From JAJEEA01 sp965116765 (GTDB taxonomy: Bacteria > Acidobacteriota > Vicinamibacteria > Vicinamibacterales > UBA8438), in contig OZ220718.1 in the NCBI GenBank assembly GCA_965116765.1, forward strand, positions 4,216,001-4,280,000: DNA of 64,000 nt, given 5' to 3'. Positions 25,328 to 33,466 of the stretch are shown here, one piece after another. Each line of letters begins with the position of its first letter. The first letter of the stretch is position 1. The notes beneath the pieces were generated by a model. It had not been told where the DNA came from, searched no databases, and saw only the letters and a list, made by a program, of their open reading frames with translations. The position numbers and the translations under genes were made by a program.

Positions 25328-25640
25328 GGCTCACCATCGTCGTCCCCGCCTTCAACGAGGACGCGTACCTCGCGCCGACCCTGGGCTCGATCCGCGCTGC
25401 CGCCGACGAGGCGCGCGCCGCCTCCGGCGTCGACGCGGACATCTTCGTCGTCGACAACGCCAGCGTGGACGGGACCGCGGTCGTCGCCCGCGGCCTTGGC
25501 GCGGCGGTCGTCCGCGAACCGGCGCAAGGCATCGCGCGGGCCCGGAACGCCGGCGCGCGCCGCGCCGCGGGCGACGTGCTCGTCTTCTTCGACGCCGACG
25601 TGACCGTGCCGCGCACGCTCCTCGTCGCGATTTGCAAGGG
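25324..25640 (+). pseudogene. Truncated family 2 glycosyltransferase
   Basis: The first 100 residues are a clear GT-A fold start: MRLTIVVPAFNEDAYLAPTL, then DIFVVDNASVDGTA, GIARARNAGARRAAGD and the DXD-like VFFDADVTVP. After about RTLLVAICKGWYSDAVRWG the similarity stops. The frame stays open but runs into the promoter and coding region of the lipoprotein gene in another frame. Half of the catalytic domain and the C-terminus are missing. It was coupled to the ADOP gene by an ATGA overlap before truncation. Confidence 0.75.
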
Positions 25641-25684
25641 GTGGTACTCGGACGCGGTGCGGTGGGGTCGCGCCGTTGCCTTTG

Positions 25685-25728
25685 CACTTCGACAAGAGTC
25701 CGTGCTACGGTTGATTCCTGTCGAAGTG
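25685..25728 (+). promoter_or_regulatory. Perfect 10-base inverted repeat flanking the lipoprotein promoter
   Basis: CACTTCGACA (25685-25694) and TGTCGAAGTG (25719-25728) are exact reverse complements separated by 24 bases. The interval holds a possible -10 (TGCTACGGT). The right arm ends just before the GGGAG ribosome site of the next gene. It could be a repressor site pair or a long RNA hairpin in the leader. Confidence 0.5.
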
Positions 25729-25744
25729 AAAGGGAGAGTGAGAG

Positions 25745-26299
25745 ATGCAGAAGAGGTTGGGCTGCTGCCTGGCCGCGGCCGCGCTGGCCGCTTCGTCGGG
25801 CTGCGCCACGCTGATGAACCCGTCCACGCAGCCCGTCACCATCGTGTCCGACCCCCCGGCGGCCGAGGTCCTGGTGGGGGCGGAGGAGGCGGGCCGCACC
25901 CCCACCGACGTGCGGCTCGACCGCGGTGACGGCGAGGCGGCGCTGCGGCTCCGGAAGGACGGGTTCGCGCCGCAGGTGGTGCGGCCGCGGCGGTCGCTCA
26001 GCCCGTGGCTGATCGGCAACATCGCGGTGCCGGCGCTGCTGACCGCCGTCGGGGGCGGGGACAAGGAGACCTTCCTCGGGTTGGCGGGCTGGGGCTTCGT
26101 CATCGACCTGTTCCTGACCGGCGACGGGTTCGAGTATCCCGATACGGTGCGCACCCGGCTCGCGCCGTGGCCCGACCGGTCCGCGCGCGACCGTCCCGAG
26201 CTCGACACGCGGTTCGCGCCCGACCTCCGCCTGCGCGGCCCCGCCCCTGCGCCCTCGGAGCCGCCGGCCTCCTCGCACCATCGAGAGGCGGCCCGATGA
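25745..26299 (+). CDS. Lipoprotein with PEGA-like domain
   Basis: This 184-residue protein has a lipoprotein signal (LAAAALAASSGC), with C20 as the likely lipid-modified residue. Next comes a PEGA-like beta segment (VTIVSDPPAAEVLVGAEEAG then RTPTDVRL). A hydrophobic stretch around 88-125 and a proline-rich C-terminus follow. Such proteins are probably anchored in the outer membrane or periplasm; the role is unknown. GGGAG 8 bases upstream supports the ATG. Its stop overlaps the start of a PadR fragment in ATGA. Confidence 0.75.
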   Translation: MQKRLGCCLAAAALAASSGCATLMNPSTQPVTIVSDPPAAEVLVGAEEAGRTPTDVRLDRGDGEAALRLRKDGFAPQVVRPRRSLSPWLIGNIAVPALLTAVGGGDKETFLGLAGWGFVIDLFLTGDGFEYPDTVRTRLAPWPDRSARDRPELDTRFAPDLRLRGPAPAPSEPPASSHHREAAR

Positions 26300-26595
26300 C
26301 GGCCGACCGACTCGACCTGCCGCAGGGCACGCTCGAGCTGCTGATTCTCAAGACGCTGGCGCCGGAGCCGCGGCACGGCTGGGGCATCTCCGAGCGGATC
26401 CGGCAGGTGCTCGGCCCCGCGTGCGCGCGCGAGAGAGACCTCCGCGAGTGGATGAAGGAGACGCTCTCGGTACTGTTCTCCGGAACCGTCGCCGGCGATG
26501 TGCTGACCGGGACCGCTTCGGAAACCGCCAGGGTCACGAGCGGCGACGAATCGCACGAGGTTCACCTCGCCATCGAGGTGAGGCTGATGCGCTGA
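26296..26595 (+). pseudogene. PadR regulator head fused to unrelated sequence
   Basis: The first 39 residues (MTADRLDLPQGTLELLILKT then LAPEPRHGWGISERIRQVL) match PadR proteins. The recognition helix and wing are absent. Instead the frame continues as ERDLREWMKETLSVLFSGTV to a stop at 26593-26595, with no PadR similarity. It cannot bind DNA as a normal PadR. It is most likely a deletion product; the downstream ADOP partner is also missing. Confidence 0.7.
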
Positions 26596-26671
26596 GACCC
26601 GCCGAGCAAAGGAGAAGAGCGGTGGCCATGCGCGGGCGGGGTGCCGGTGCTTCGGAAGACGGAAGGCAGCG

Positions 26672-26679
26672 TATAGAAT
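26672..26679 (+). promoter_or_regulatory. Candidate -10 element of the selenoprotein gene
   Basis: TATAGAAT stands out in a GC-rich gap about 70 bases before the ATG at 26750. No good -35 is visible. The same TAGAAT box recurs at 37792. Confidence 0.35.
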
Positions 26680-26749
26680 GCGTGCGGCTCGGCGCGGGGG
26701 CGGCCGGCCTGGTCGCCGTGGCCGGGTTCCGAAGAGGGAGAACGAGACG

Positions 26750-27940
26750 ATGACACGCTGGACACTGTTGGCGGCGCTTGCGCTGCTGTCGGCGCCGGCC
26801 GCGGCCGCGGCGCAGGACGCCGCTCCCGTGCGCGCGGCGCACGAGGACCTGGAGCCGGGCACGCGGACCGACGACCTCGGCATCACCATCGGCATGCCCG
26901 CGAGCTTCCCCGCGCGTCGTTACCCGGCGTCCCACGAGTTTCCGACGGGGCCCGAGATCGGCGAGCGGCTTCCCGAGTTCTCGCTGCCGAACCAGCAGGG
27001 GCGCCCGGTCGACTACCACGCCGACCGGGGCGGCTCGAAGTCGGTGGTGGTGTTCTACCGCTCGGCCGTGTGGTGACCGTACTGCCGAACGCAGCTGGTC
27101 GAGCTGCAAGACAACCTGGGACTCTTCGAAGAGGCGGGCATCCGCGTCTACGGCATCAGCTACGACACCCCGGAACAGCTCCGGGCGTTCGCCGACGAGT
27201 ACGGCGTCACCTACGACCTGCTGTCGGACGTCGACTCGGCGGTGATCCGCGAGTTCGGCATCCTCAACACCCTGATATCCCCCGACGATCCGGAGCAGGG
27301 CGCCGGCCGCAGCTTCTACGGGCTGCCGTTCCCCGGCGTCTACGTGACGGACGGGGACGGCGTGGTCACCGAGAAGTTCTTCCACCGCCACTACGCCACC
27401 CGCGAGTCGGCCGGCACGATCCGCGACACCGCCATCGGCGACATCCTCGCGCGCCACGAGGTCCCGGTGGTCGAGCTCGGGAGCGATCAGGTGCGGGTCT
27501 CCGCCTTCCTGTCCGACGCGGCGATGCAGTTCGAGACCCAGTCGATGGTCCACGTGCGCTTCGAGCTCGCGGACGGCCTGCACATGTACGGCCGGCCGCT
27601 GCCCGACGGCTACATCGCCTCGGAGGCGACGATTCCCGACACCCCGGGCCTGCGGGTGGGGGCGGCGCGGTACCCGCCGACCCGGCCGCGGGAGTTCCCG
27701 CAGCTCGGCGTCACCCTCAACGTCTACGAGGGGGATGTCGACGTCGCGATTCCCGTCACCCCGAACGTCGAGGTGTTCCACCGGTCGAACCCCGACCGGC
27801 CGGACGTGGTCGAGGTGCCGGTGTCGGTGCTGTACCAGGTCTGCAGCGAGACGATCTGCTACACGCCGCGGACCGAGACGCTGTCGCTGTCGGCGCCGTT
27901 CCAGCCGCTGCTGACCCCGGGCGCCCCGAGAGCGAGGTAG
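26750..27940 (+). CDS. Selenocysteine-containing periplasmic peroxiredoxin/thioredoxin-fold protein with DsbD-alpha-like domain
   Basis: The 396-residue protein starts at an ATG nine bases after GAGGGAG. It has a cleavable signal peptide (LLAALALLSAPAAAAAQ). An AhpC/TSA-type redoxin domain (about 70-240) contains FYRSAVW-UGA-PYCRTQLVEL. The in-frame TGA at 27074-27076 is codon 109 and replaces the first Cys of a C-x-x-C site, giving U109-P-Y-C112. Frame and similarity continue without break on both sides. A SECIS-like hairpin with a GGUC loop follows (27091-27107). The C-terminal domain (about 255-385) ends in YQVCSETICYTP with C365/C370, like the N-terminal domain of DsbD. It probably handles periplasmic thiol exchange or peroxide reduction. 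If the TGA were a true stop, a 108-residue fragment would result. Confidence 0.88.
27074..27107 (+). promoter_or_regulatory. Bacterial SECIS element with UGA codon
   Basis: The TGA at 27074-27076 is followed after 20 bases by GGTC, held in a loop by the perfect stem GCAGCT (27091-27096) and AGCTGC (27102-27107). Bacterial SECIS hairpins lie inside the coding region just after the UGA, and E. coli fdhF also displays GGUC in its loop at a similar distance. SelB would bind here. Confidence 0.75.
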
Positions 27941-27946
27941 CCGGGA

Positions 27947-27969
27947 GCCCGTGGTGAAGAACCACGGGC
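27947..27969. terminator. Bidirectional hairpin terminator
   Basis: GCCCGTGGT (27947-27955) and ACCACGGGC (27961-27969) form a perfect 9-base stem with a GAAGA loop. It fills the 31-base gap between the convergent selenoprotein and ADOP genes. There is no U tract. Confidence 0.7.
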
Positions 27970-27971
27970 CG

Positions 27972-30611
27972 CTACACTTGGCGCAACAGGGTGGCCGCCG
28001 CGGTCCGGCCGGCCCTGCGCGCCGGGAGCCACGCCGCGACCAGGGCGAGCAGGAGCAGGAGCGCGCCGGCGGCGGCCATCGTCAGCGGATCCGTCGCGGA
28101 GACGGTGTAGACGTGGCTGGCGAGGACCCGGCCGGCGGCCAGGGAGCCCGCCGCGCCCAGGGCGACGCCGGCCGCGGCGATCAGGAGGCCGTCGCGCACC
28201 ACGAGGCCGACGAGGGCGCGGGGCGGTGCGCCCAGGGCGGTTCGGGTCGCGAGCTCGCGGAGACGCTCCTGCACGGCGCTGTTCAGCACCCCGTAGACGC
28301 CGATCGCCATCAGCACGAGCGCCAGCACCGAGAACATGTCCATGACCACGGCGGCCACCCACCGTCCCCGGACGGTGGCTCGAGCCGAGGCCTCGATGCG
28401 CCGCAAGCCGTCGATCGACGCTCCCGGCAGCAGGGGCGCGAGCTCGGCCCGCAGGCGCTCGCGGGCGCCTTCCGGGTCGGAGGTGCGCATCATCAGATCG
28501 AAGCCGGCCGGGGGCTCCAGCTCGATGTTCGCATACACCTGGGGCCGCTGCCGACCGTCGAGCCGCCAGATCTTCTCGTCGCCCACGACGCCGACGATCA
28601 CGGCCGCGGTCGCCTGCGAGCGGTCCAGGCCTTGTTGAAGCTCGGAGAAGAGACTCACGCCGGCGCCGACCGGATCCTCGTCCCCGAAGTGCCGGTCCAC
28701 GAAGGTCCGGTTGACGACGATGGGCAGCGCCCCCTCGGCCCGCGCCGGCGGGCGGCTTCCCCGGAGCACGGGGATGCCGAGGACGTCGAAGTAGTCGCGG
28801 CTCACCAGTCGGTAGTCGGCCAGCGGAGGTCGATCCGCGCCCCCGGCCGGCCGCCCCGCGATCTCGTAGAAATGGGCCCGCCCGCGGTTGCCGAAGGGAC
28901 CGGAGTCGGCCAGCGCGGCGGAATCGCCGGGGGCGACGAGGTCGGCGCGCTCTCCGACCTCGCGAAGGGCGGCGGCGAGGCGCTCCGGCTCGCTCCGAAG
29001 CTCCGCCGGTGCCTCGATCCGCAGGGCGAGCAGGTTCTCCATGTCGAAGCCCACCGGCTCGGTGACGGCGGCCCGGAGGCTGGCCGTCAGCAGGATGGCG
29101 GCGAAGACGACCACCATCGAGACGCCCACCTGAACCGCCAGCATGCCCTTTCGCAGGACCGAGCGCCGCGGCGCGCCGGTGGGACCCGTGGTGATGGACG
29201 CGGCGCCTCGGCCCGGCCGCACGCCGGCGATGAGGCCGAGCGTTGCCAGCACGGCGGTGGCGGCGGCGACCGTCGCCATGACCGCGAAGACGCGGAAGTC
29301 GATGTGCGGGGTGTCGCTCAGGAACGCACCGCCCTCCGAGAACGGCCGCACCAGCAACGGCAGCGAGACGTGGGCGAGGACGAGGCCCGCGCCCGTGCCG
29401 GCGACGAAGAGCAGCCCGACCTCGGCCGCGAGTTGCCGGGCGAGCCGCAGCCGGCCGGCGCCGAGCGCCGAGCGCACGGCAAGCTCCGTTCGCCGCCGCA
29501 GCGTGCGGCTGACGAGGAGGCCGGTCACGTTGCTGGCGGCCATGAGCAGGGCCAACGCCGCGCCGAGCAGGATGACCGGGAGTCCGGTGACGAGCCCGTC
29601 GATCCAGAGGTGCTCGAGCGGGCCCATGCTGGCGCCGGTCGCCCGGTTCGTCTCCGGGTAGGCGCGCTCGAGATCGCCCGCGATGGCGTTCAGCTCGGTC
29701 AGGGCTTCGTCGATGCCCGCGCCCGGCGCGAGCCGCCCCACCGCCCACAGGTCCCGCGCGCCGCGGTCGTTGCGGGCCGCGGGGTCCAGGCTGTGGTCGA
29801 GCGAGACCCACGCCTCGGGACCGAAGCCGGCCGGGATGGGAGGAAACGTGAAGCGTTCGCCGAGGACGCCGACGATGGTGAATCCGCGGTCGTCGAGACG
29901 CAGGCTGGAGCCGATGACCTCCGGGTCGGCGCCGAACCGCGCGTTCCAGAACGCGTGGGTCAGGACGACGTCGTTCTCGGCCCGCGGAAAGGCGCCCAGG
30001 TGGGGTGTCGCGCCGAGGAGGGCATACAGGTTGGGGCTGGCGGCGCCGACGCGCATGCGAGCCTGGAGCTCCCCGTCCGAGTGTATCCGCATCTCGTGCC
30101 GCCAGGCGGCGAGGTCGTCGAGGCCCCGGCTGCGCTCCCGCCAGTCGCGGAAGTCCGGATGGGAGAGCGGCAGCCGCGGCAGTCCCATTCGCGTGTCGCT
30201 TCCCCGGACCCACACGAGCCGGCCGGCGTCCTCGAACGGGAGCGGGCGGAGCAGCGACTTGTCGGCGAAGCTCCAGATCGCGGTCGCGAGGCCCAGGGCC
30301 ACGGCCAGAATGAGCACGATGCCGAGCGAGAGGCCCGCGTCGCGACGGAAGAGCCGGAGACTGTAGCGGAGATCCTGTCCCAGCTGCTCGCACCACGCGC
30401 CCGGCCTGGCGTCGCGCACCTCTTCCTTGATCCTGTCGACGCTGCCGAGCTCGATGCGGGCCCGCCGGCGAGCCTCCGCCCGTGACATGCCCCGGCTCTC
30501 GAGCGAGTCGACGTGCGATTCGAGATGGAAGGCGAGCTCGTCGGCCAGGTCCTTCTCGAAGCGTCGGTGGCCGACGAGGGCCCCGAACCAGTAGCGTGCG
30601 CGTTTCAACAT
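27972..30611 (-). CDS. ADOP-type ABC transporter permease, intact
   Basis: The 879-residue product starts at ATG 30611, nine bases after GGAGG. It has a prefix domain (KDLADELAFHLESHVDSL, EARRRARIELGS), a first helix (IVLILAVALGLATAIWS), a periplasmic core, and FtsX core 1 with ASNVTGLLVSRTLRRRTELA. A second core has the late helices AIGVYGVLNSAVQERLRELA. The invariant-looking ACAN of other copies is replaced by AASN, and the end (TAAATLLRQV) lacks the usual VDPM motif, so it is the most divergent ADOP here. It is divergent from fdhE, sharing a 115-base intergenic region. Confidence 0.9.
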   Translation of the reverse strand: MLKRARYWFGALVGHRRFEKDLADELAFHLESHVDSLESRGMSRAEARRRARIELGSVDRIKEEVRDARPGAWCEQLGQDLRYSLRLFRRDAGLSLGIVLILAVALGLATAIWSFADKSLLRPLPFEDAGRLVWVRGSDTRMGLPRLPLSHPDFRDWRERSRGLDDLAAWRHEMRIHSDGELQARMRVGAASPNLYALLGATPHLGAFPRAENDVVLTHAFWNARFGADPEVIGSSLRLDDRGFTIVGVLGERFTFPPIPAGFGPEAWVSLDHSLDPAARNDRGARDLWAVGRLAPGAGIDEALTELNAIAGDLERAYPETNRATGASMGPLEHLWIDGLVTGLPVILLGAALALLMAASNVTGLLVSRTLRRRTELAVRSALGAGRLRLARQLAAEVGLLFVAGTGAGLVLAHVSLPLLVRPFSEGGAFLSDTPHIDFRVFAVMATVAAATAVLATLGLIAGVRPGRGAASITTGPTGAPRRSVLRKGMLAVQVGVSMVVVFAAILLTASLRAAVTEPVGFDMENLLALRIEAPAELRSEPERLAAALREVGERADLVAPGDSAALADSGPFGNRGRAHFYEIAGRPAGGADRPPLADYRLVSRDYFDVLGIPVLRGSRPPARAEGALPIVVNRTFVDRHFGDEDPVGAGVSLFSELQQGLDRSQATAAVIVGVVGDEKIWRLDGRQRPQVYANIELEPPAGFDLMMRTSDPEGARERLRAELAPLLPGASIDGLRRIEASARATVRGRWVAAVVMDMFSVLALVLMAIGVYGVLNSAVQERLRELATRTALGAPPRALVGLVVRDGLLIAAAGVALGAAGSLAAGRVLASHVYTVSATDPLTMAAAGALLLLLALVAAWLPARRAGRTAAATLLRQV

Positions 30612-30726
30612 GACGAATCGCCTCCGCATTGCATTCCGATGCCAGGGCGAGCCTGCCGCTTGTCGCCTCGGGATGTCAAAGGCATGAATCAAGGCCGCCG
30701 GCAGCCGGTGTACGATCGCTCGTCCC

Positions 30727-31602
30727 ATGTCACGTCACGCCGTCTGGGCGGCACGTCGCCGGCGCGTCGAGCGGTTGGGGGGCGAGCATCCGCACGCGGC
30801 GGAGCTGCTGGCCTTCTACGGCGACGTGCTGGCCCTCCAGGAGCGGCTGTACGTCAAGGCGCTGGGCTCGCGGTGGCTGGGCGCGGTCGAAGCCGGCGAC
30901 GGCCGGCCGCCTCGCCTGCGCCTGTCCCGGCTGCCGGAACGGCCGCGCGAGCGGGCCTTCGCGCGCTTCGTGCGGGCCGTCCCGGCGTCGGCTACGGACC
31001 TGTTGCGGGCAGTGGCGGGGCGGCTCTCGGCGGAGCCCTCGGCGATGTCGGCCCTGCTCGGCGCGGTGCTGGGCGGAACCCCGGTCGCCGCCGTCGCCGC
31101 GTCGCTCGACTGCGAGGCGGCGGCGCTCGAGTTCTTTCCGCGCGCCTTCCTGCAGCCCATCGCCGAGGCCCTCGCGGACAGTGCCCCGGGCGGCGTCGGC
31201 CCGGCCGGAGACGAGGGGAGTCCTGCTTCCGGAGACGCCCGCGCCGCGTGCCCGCACTGCGGGGCGGCGCCGATCGCCGCGGTGTTGCGCGACCTGCCCG
31301 AGGCCAGGGGCCGGCGGACCCTGCTCTGCTCGCTCTGCCTGACCGAATGGGGGTTCCCGCGGACGCGCTGTCCGGCCTGCGGGGAGGAGCGCCCCGACCG
31401 GCGCCCGCACCACGTCTCCGAGTCGTGGCCGCATGTTCGCCTGGAGGAGTGCGGGTCGTGCCGCACCTACCTCAAGGCGATCGATCTGCGGGAGGCGGGC
31501 CTCGCGGTCCCCGTCGTCGACGAGCTGGCGTCGGTCGAGCTGGACCTGTGGGCGGCCGGGCAGGGGCTCTCGAAGCTCCGGACGAACCTGCTGGGGCTGT
31601 AG
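30727..31602 (+). CDS. fdhE: Formate dehydrogenase accessory protein FdhE
   Basis: FdhE is a cytoplasmic rubredoxin-like protein that binds the catalytic subunit and is needed for assembly of active membrane-bound formate dehydrogenase. The 291-residue protein (309 in E. coli) has the expected four paired-cysteine knuckles in its C-terminal half: CPHCGAAP, CSLCLTEWGFPRTRC, CPACGEE and CGSCRTYLKAID. The end, VELDLWAAGQGLSKLRTNLL, is also typical. The start has no clear ribosome site. It probably belonged next to fdnGHI at the start of the window; the ADOP island now lies between them. Confidence 0.92.
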   Translation: MSRHAVWAARRRRVERLGGEHPHAAELLAFYGDVLALQERLYVKALGSRWLGAVEAGDGRPPRLRLSRLPERPRERAFARFVRAVPASATDLLRAVAGRLSAEPSAMSALLGAVLGGTPVAAVAASLDCEAAALEFFPRAFLQPIAEALADSAPGGVGPAGDEGSPASGDARAACPHCGAAPIAAVLRDLPEARGRRTLLCSLCLTEWGFPRTRCPACGEERPDRRPHHVSESWPHVRLEECGSCRTYLKAIDLREAGLAVPVVDELASVELDLWAAGQGLSKLRTNLLGL

Positions 31603-31765
31603 CGCCGTCCGGCTCCGCGCGTGGCGCCCGGCGCCGGTAGTTGCTACAGTAGGACCGAACCGGTCCTGCGCCGTCGAAGAGCACGCCGAGGCGGTGTGCT
31701 CGATGAGGGAACCACGGTCACCGGCACGAGGTGCTCCGAATCAGCGCGTCTCGACGCGGGGCCGG

Positions 31766-31932
31766 GAGTCTGCGCCGTGGAACGGCGCGGACTCCTGGAG
31801 GGTTGGTTGGGCGCCCAGCGGAGCCGAAGGCGACGATGGGCGGGCTAGGAGTCTGCGCCGTAGAACGGTGCAGACTCCTGGCAGGGTTGGTTGGGCGCCC
31901 AGCGGAGCCGAAGGCGACGATGGGCGGGCTAG
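31766..31932 (+). repeat. Dispersed hairpin repeat, tandem copies A and B
   Basis: Two copies of an 83-base unit lie head to tail. Each begins with a hairpin: GAGTCTGCGCCGT (31766-31778 and 31849-31861), a 3-base loop, and its near-perfect complement. Each continues with GGTTGGTTGGGCGCCCAGCG and ends GATGGGCGGGCTAG. Related copies are at 42181-42276, 46436-46525 and 53898-54050. They occupy half of the 339-base gap after fdhE. The rest holds a possible -10 (TACAGT, about 31651). Confidence 0.85.
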
Positions 31933-31941
31933 GGAAACCGG

Positions 31942-32736
31942 ATGTCGAACGACGAGCTGCGCATTTCGCTGTCGCCTCCACGGTTGTCGGCGCTCAGCGA
32001 CGTCTCCCGGACGGTCGAGGCCTTCGGCGCCGCCCACAGGCTGGACGAGTCCAGGGTCTACATGCTCAATCTGGCCCTCGACGAGCTGGTCACGAACTCG
32101 GTCAACTACGGCTTCGACGGGGTCGCCGAGCCCAGGATCGAGATCACGCTGTGGATCAGCGGCCGGTTGCTGGTCCTGACGATCACCGACAACGGGCGCC
32201 GTTTCGATCCGACGGCGAGGGCCCGGCCGGACCTGTCGGCGCCCCTCGAGGACCGGTCCCCCGGGGGGCTGGGGCTGCACCTGGTCCGCACGTTCGCCGA
32301 CCGCGTGACCTACCAGTTCACCGAGGGCGAGAACCGGTTGACGCTGGAGCACAACCATTCACCCGTGGAACGGCCCGAGGAAGCGGATACGCCGGTGGAT
32401 GCCGAGGTCGCGGAAGAGCGGCACGGCGGCGTCCTCGTGCTGTCGCCCGTCGGCCGGCTCGACAGCGGGAACGTCAACGCCTTCGAGGCGAACGTCATGA
32501 AGCGGATCGGCGGCGGGGAGAGGCGCGTGGTCGTCGATTGCAGCCGTCTCGACTTCATCAGCAGCTCGGGCCTGCGCGTGCTGCTCCTCGCCGCGAAGGC
32601 GCTGAAGGCGGGCTCGGGGATCCTGGTGGTTTGCAGCATGAAGCCGCACATCGAGGAGGTGCTCCGGGTCAGCGGCTTCGATCGGCTCATTCCCGTGAAG
32701 GCGACGCGCGCGGCGGCGCTCGAGCGGTGCGCCTGA
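31942..32736 (+). CDS. Fusion of RsbW-like anti-sigma kinase and STAS anti-anti-sigma domain
   Basis: The 264-residue protein joins two partner-switching modules that are normally separate proteins. Residues 1-140 are a GHKL ATPase of the RsbW/SpoIIAB type: N-box NLALDELVTNSVNYG (43-57), D83 in ITDNG, and G2 box GGLGLHLVR. Residues 155-260 are a STAS domain like SpoIIAA/RsbV, with VDCSRLDFISSSGLRVLLL holding the serine that kinases phosphorylate. The linker is acidic. Kinase and substrate on one chain could allow self-phosphorylation. It may control a sigma factor or a phosphatase elsewhere; none is adjacent. The start sits just after repeat copy B. Confidence 0.85.
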   Translation: MSNDELRISLSPPRLSALSDVSRTVEAFGAAHRLDESRVYMLNLALDELVTNSVNYGFDGVAEPRIEITLWISGRLLVLTITDNGRRFDPTARARPDLSAPLEDRSPGGLGLHLVRTFADRVTYQFTEGENRLTLEHNHSPVERPEEADTPVDAEVAEERHGGVLVLSPVGRLDSGNVNAFEANVMKRIGGGERRVVVDCSRLDFISSSGLRVLLLAAKALKAGSGILVVCSMKPHIEEVLRVSGFDRLIPVKATRAAALERCA

Positions 32737-32797
32737 CGGAGGGATGCCCGATGCCGAGCCGGAGTCGGGCGGGATGAAGCGACGCGAGATCTGACGG

Positions 32798-33451
32798 ATG
32801 GCAGACCCGCCCCCGCCGGCCGCCGATCACGTGGGCGTCGAACCGCCCGACGGCATGAAGCACGTCTGCGTGTACCTGGGGGGCCACGTCGGCTACCGGA
32901 AACGGTACGTGGACGAGGCGGAGACCCTGGGCCGCCGGATGGCGGCCGACGGGGTCGGACTGGTCTACGGCGGGGCCCGCGTCGGCCTGATGGGGGTGCT
33001 GGCCAACGCCGTGCTGTCGAACGGCGGCTTCGCCACCGGCGTCGTCCCGCGGCAGCTGGCGTACCAGGAGCTCGCGCACGAAGGGCTCAGCCGCCTCTAC
33101 GTCGTCGACACCATGCACCAGCGCAAGTACAGGATGCAGTCGCTGTGCCACGCGTGCCTGGCCCTTCCGGGCGGCTTCGGCACCGTCGAGGAGATCTTCG
33201 AAGCGCTCACGTGGGCGCAGAAGCCGCTGCTGCTGCACGAGAAGCCGTGCGTCTTCGTCAACGTCGACGGCTACTACGACCACCTCTTCCGTTTCCTGGA
33301 CCACGCGACGGCCGAGGGACTGCTTCTCGAGAGCAATCGCGCGCTCGCCCGCCAGGCGCCGACCGCGGCGGCGGCCCTCGGAGACATCCAGGCGGCCTGG
33401 GAGGCCGAGGAGAAGGCCCTGCAGCAGATGCTGAGCGAGTACCGGCAGTGA
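32798..33451 (+). CDS. LOG-family Rossmann-fold nucleotide phosphoribohydrolase-like protein
   Basis: The 217-residue protein belongs to the LOG/TIGR00730 family, which cleaves nucleoside 5'-monophosphates to base and ribose phosphate. The substrate motif PGGFGTVEE (124-132) and the MHQRK motif (106-110, R109/K110) are present. A GLVYGGARVGLMG loop binds phosphate. A start at M20 (MKHVCVYLGG) is possible because the first 19 residues are proline-rich. It is a single gene between the STAS fusion and the convergent YbjQ gene. Confidence 0.85.
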   Translation: MADPPPPAADHVGVEPPDGMKHVCVYLGGHVGYRKRYVDEAETLGRRMAADGVGLVYGGARVGLMGVLANAVLSNGGFATGVVPRQLAYQELAHEGLSRLYVVDTMHQRKYRMQSLCHACLALPGGFGTVEEIFEALTWAQKPLLLHEKPCVFVNVDGYYDHLFRFLDHATAEGLLLESNRALARQAPTAAAALGDIQAAWEAEEKALQQMLSEYRQ

Positions 33452-33466
33452 CCGCCCACGGCGCCG

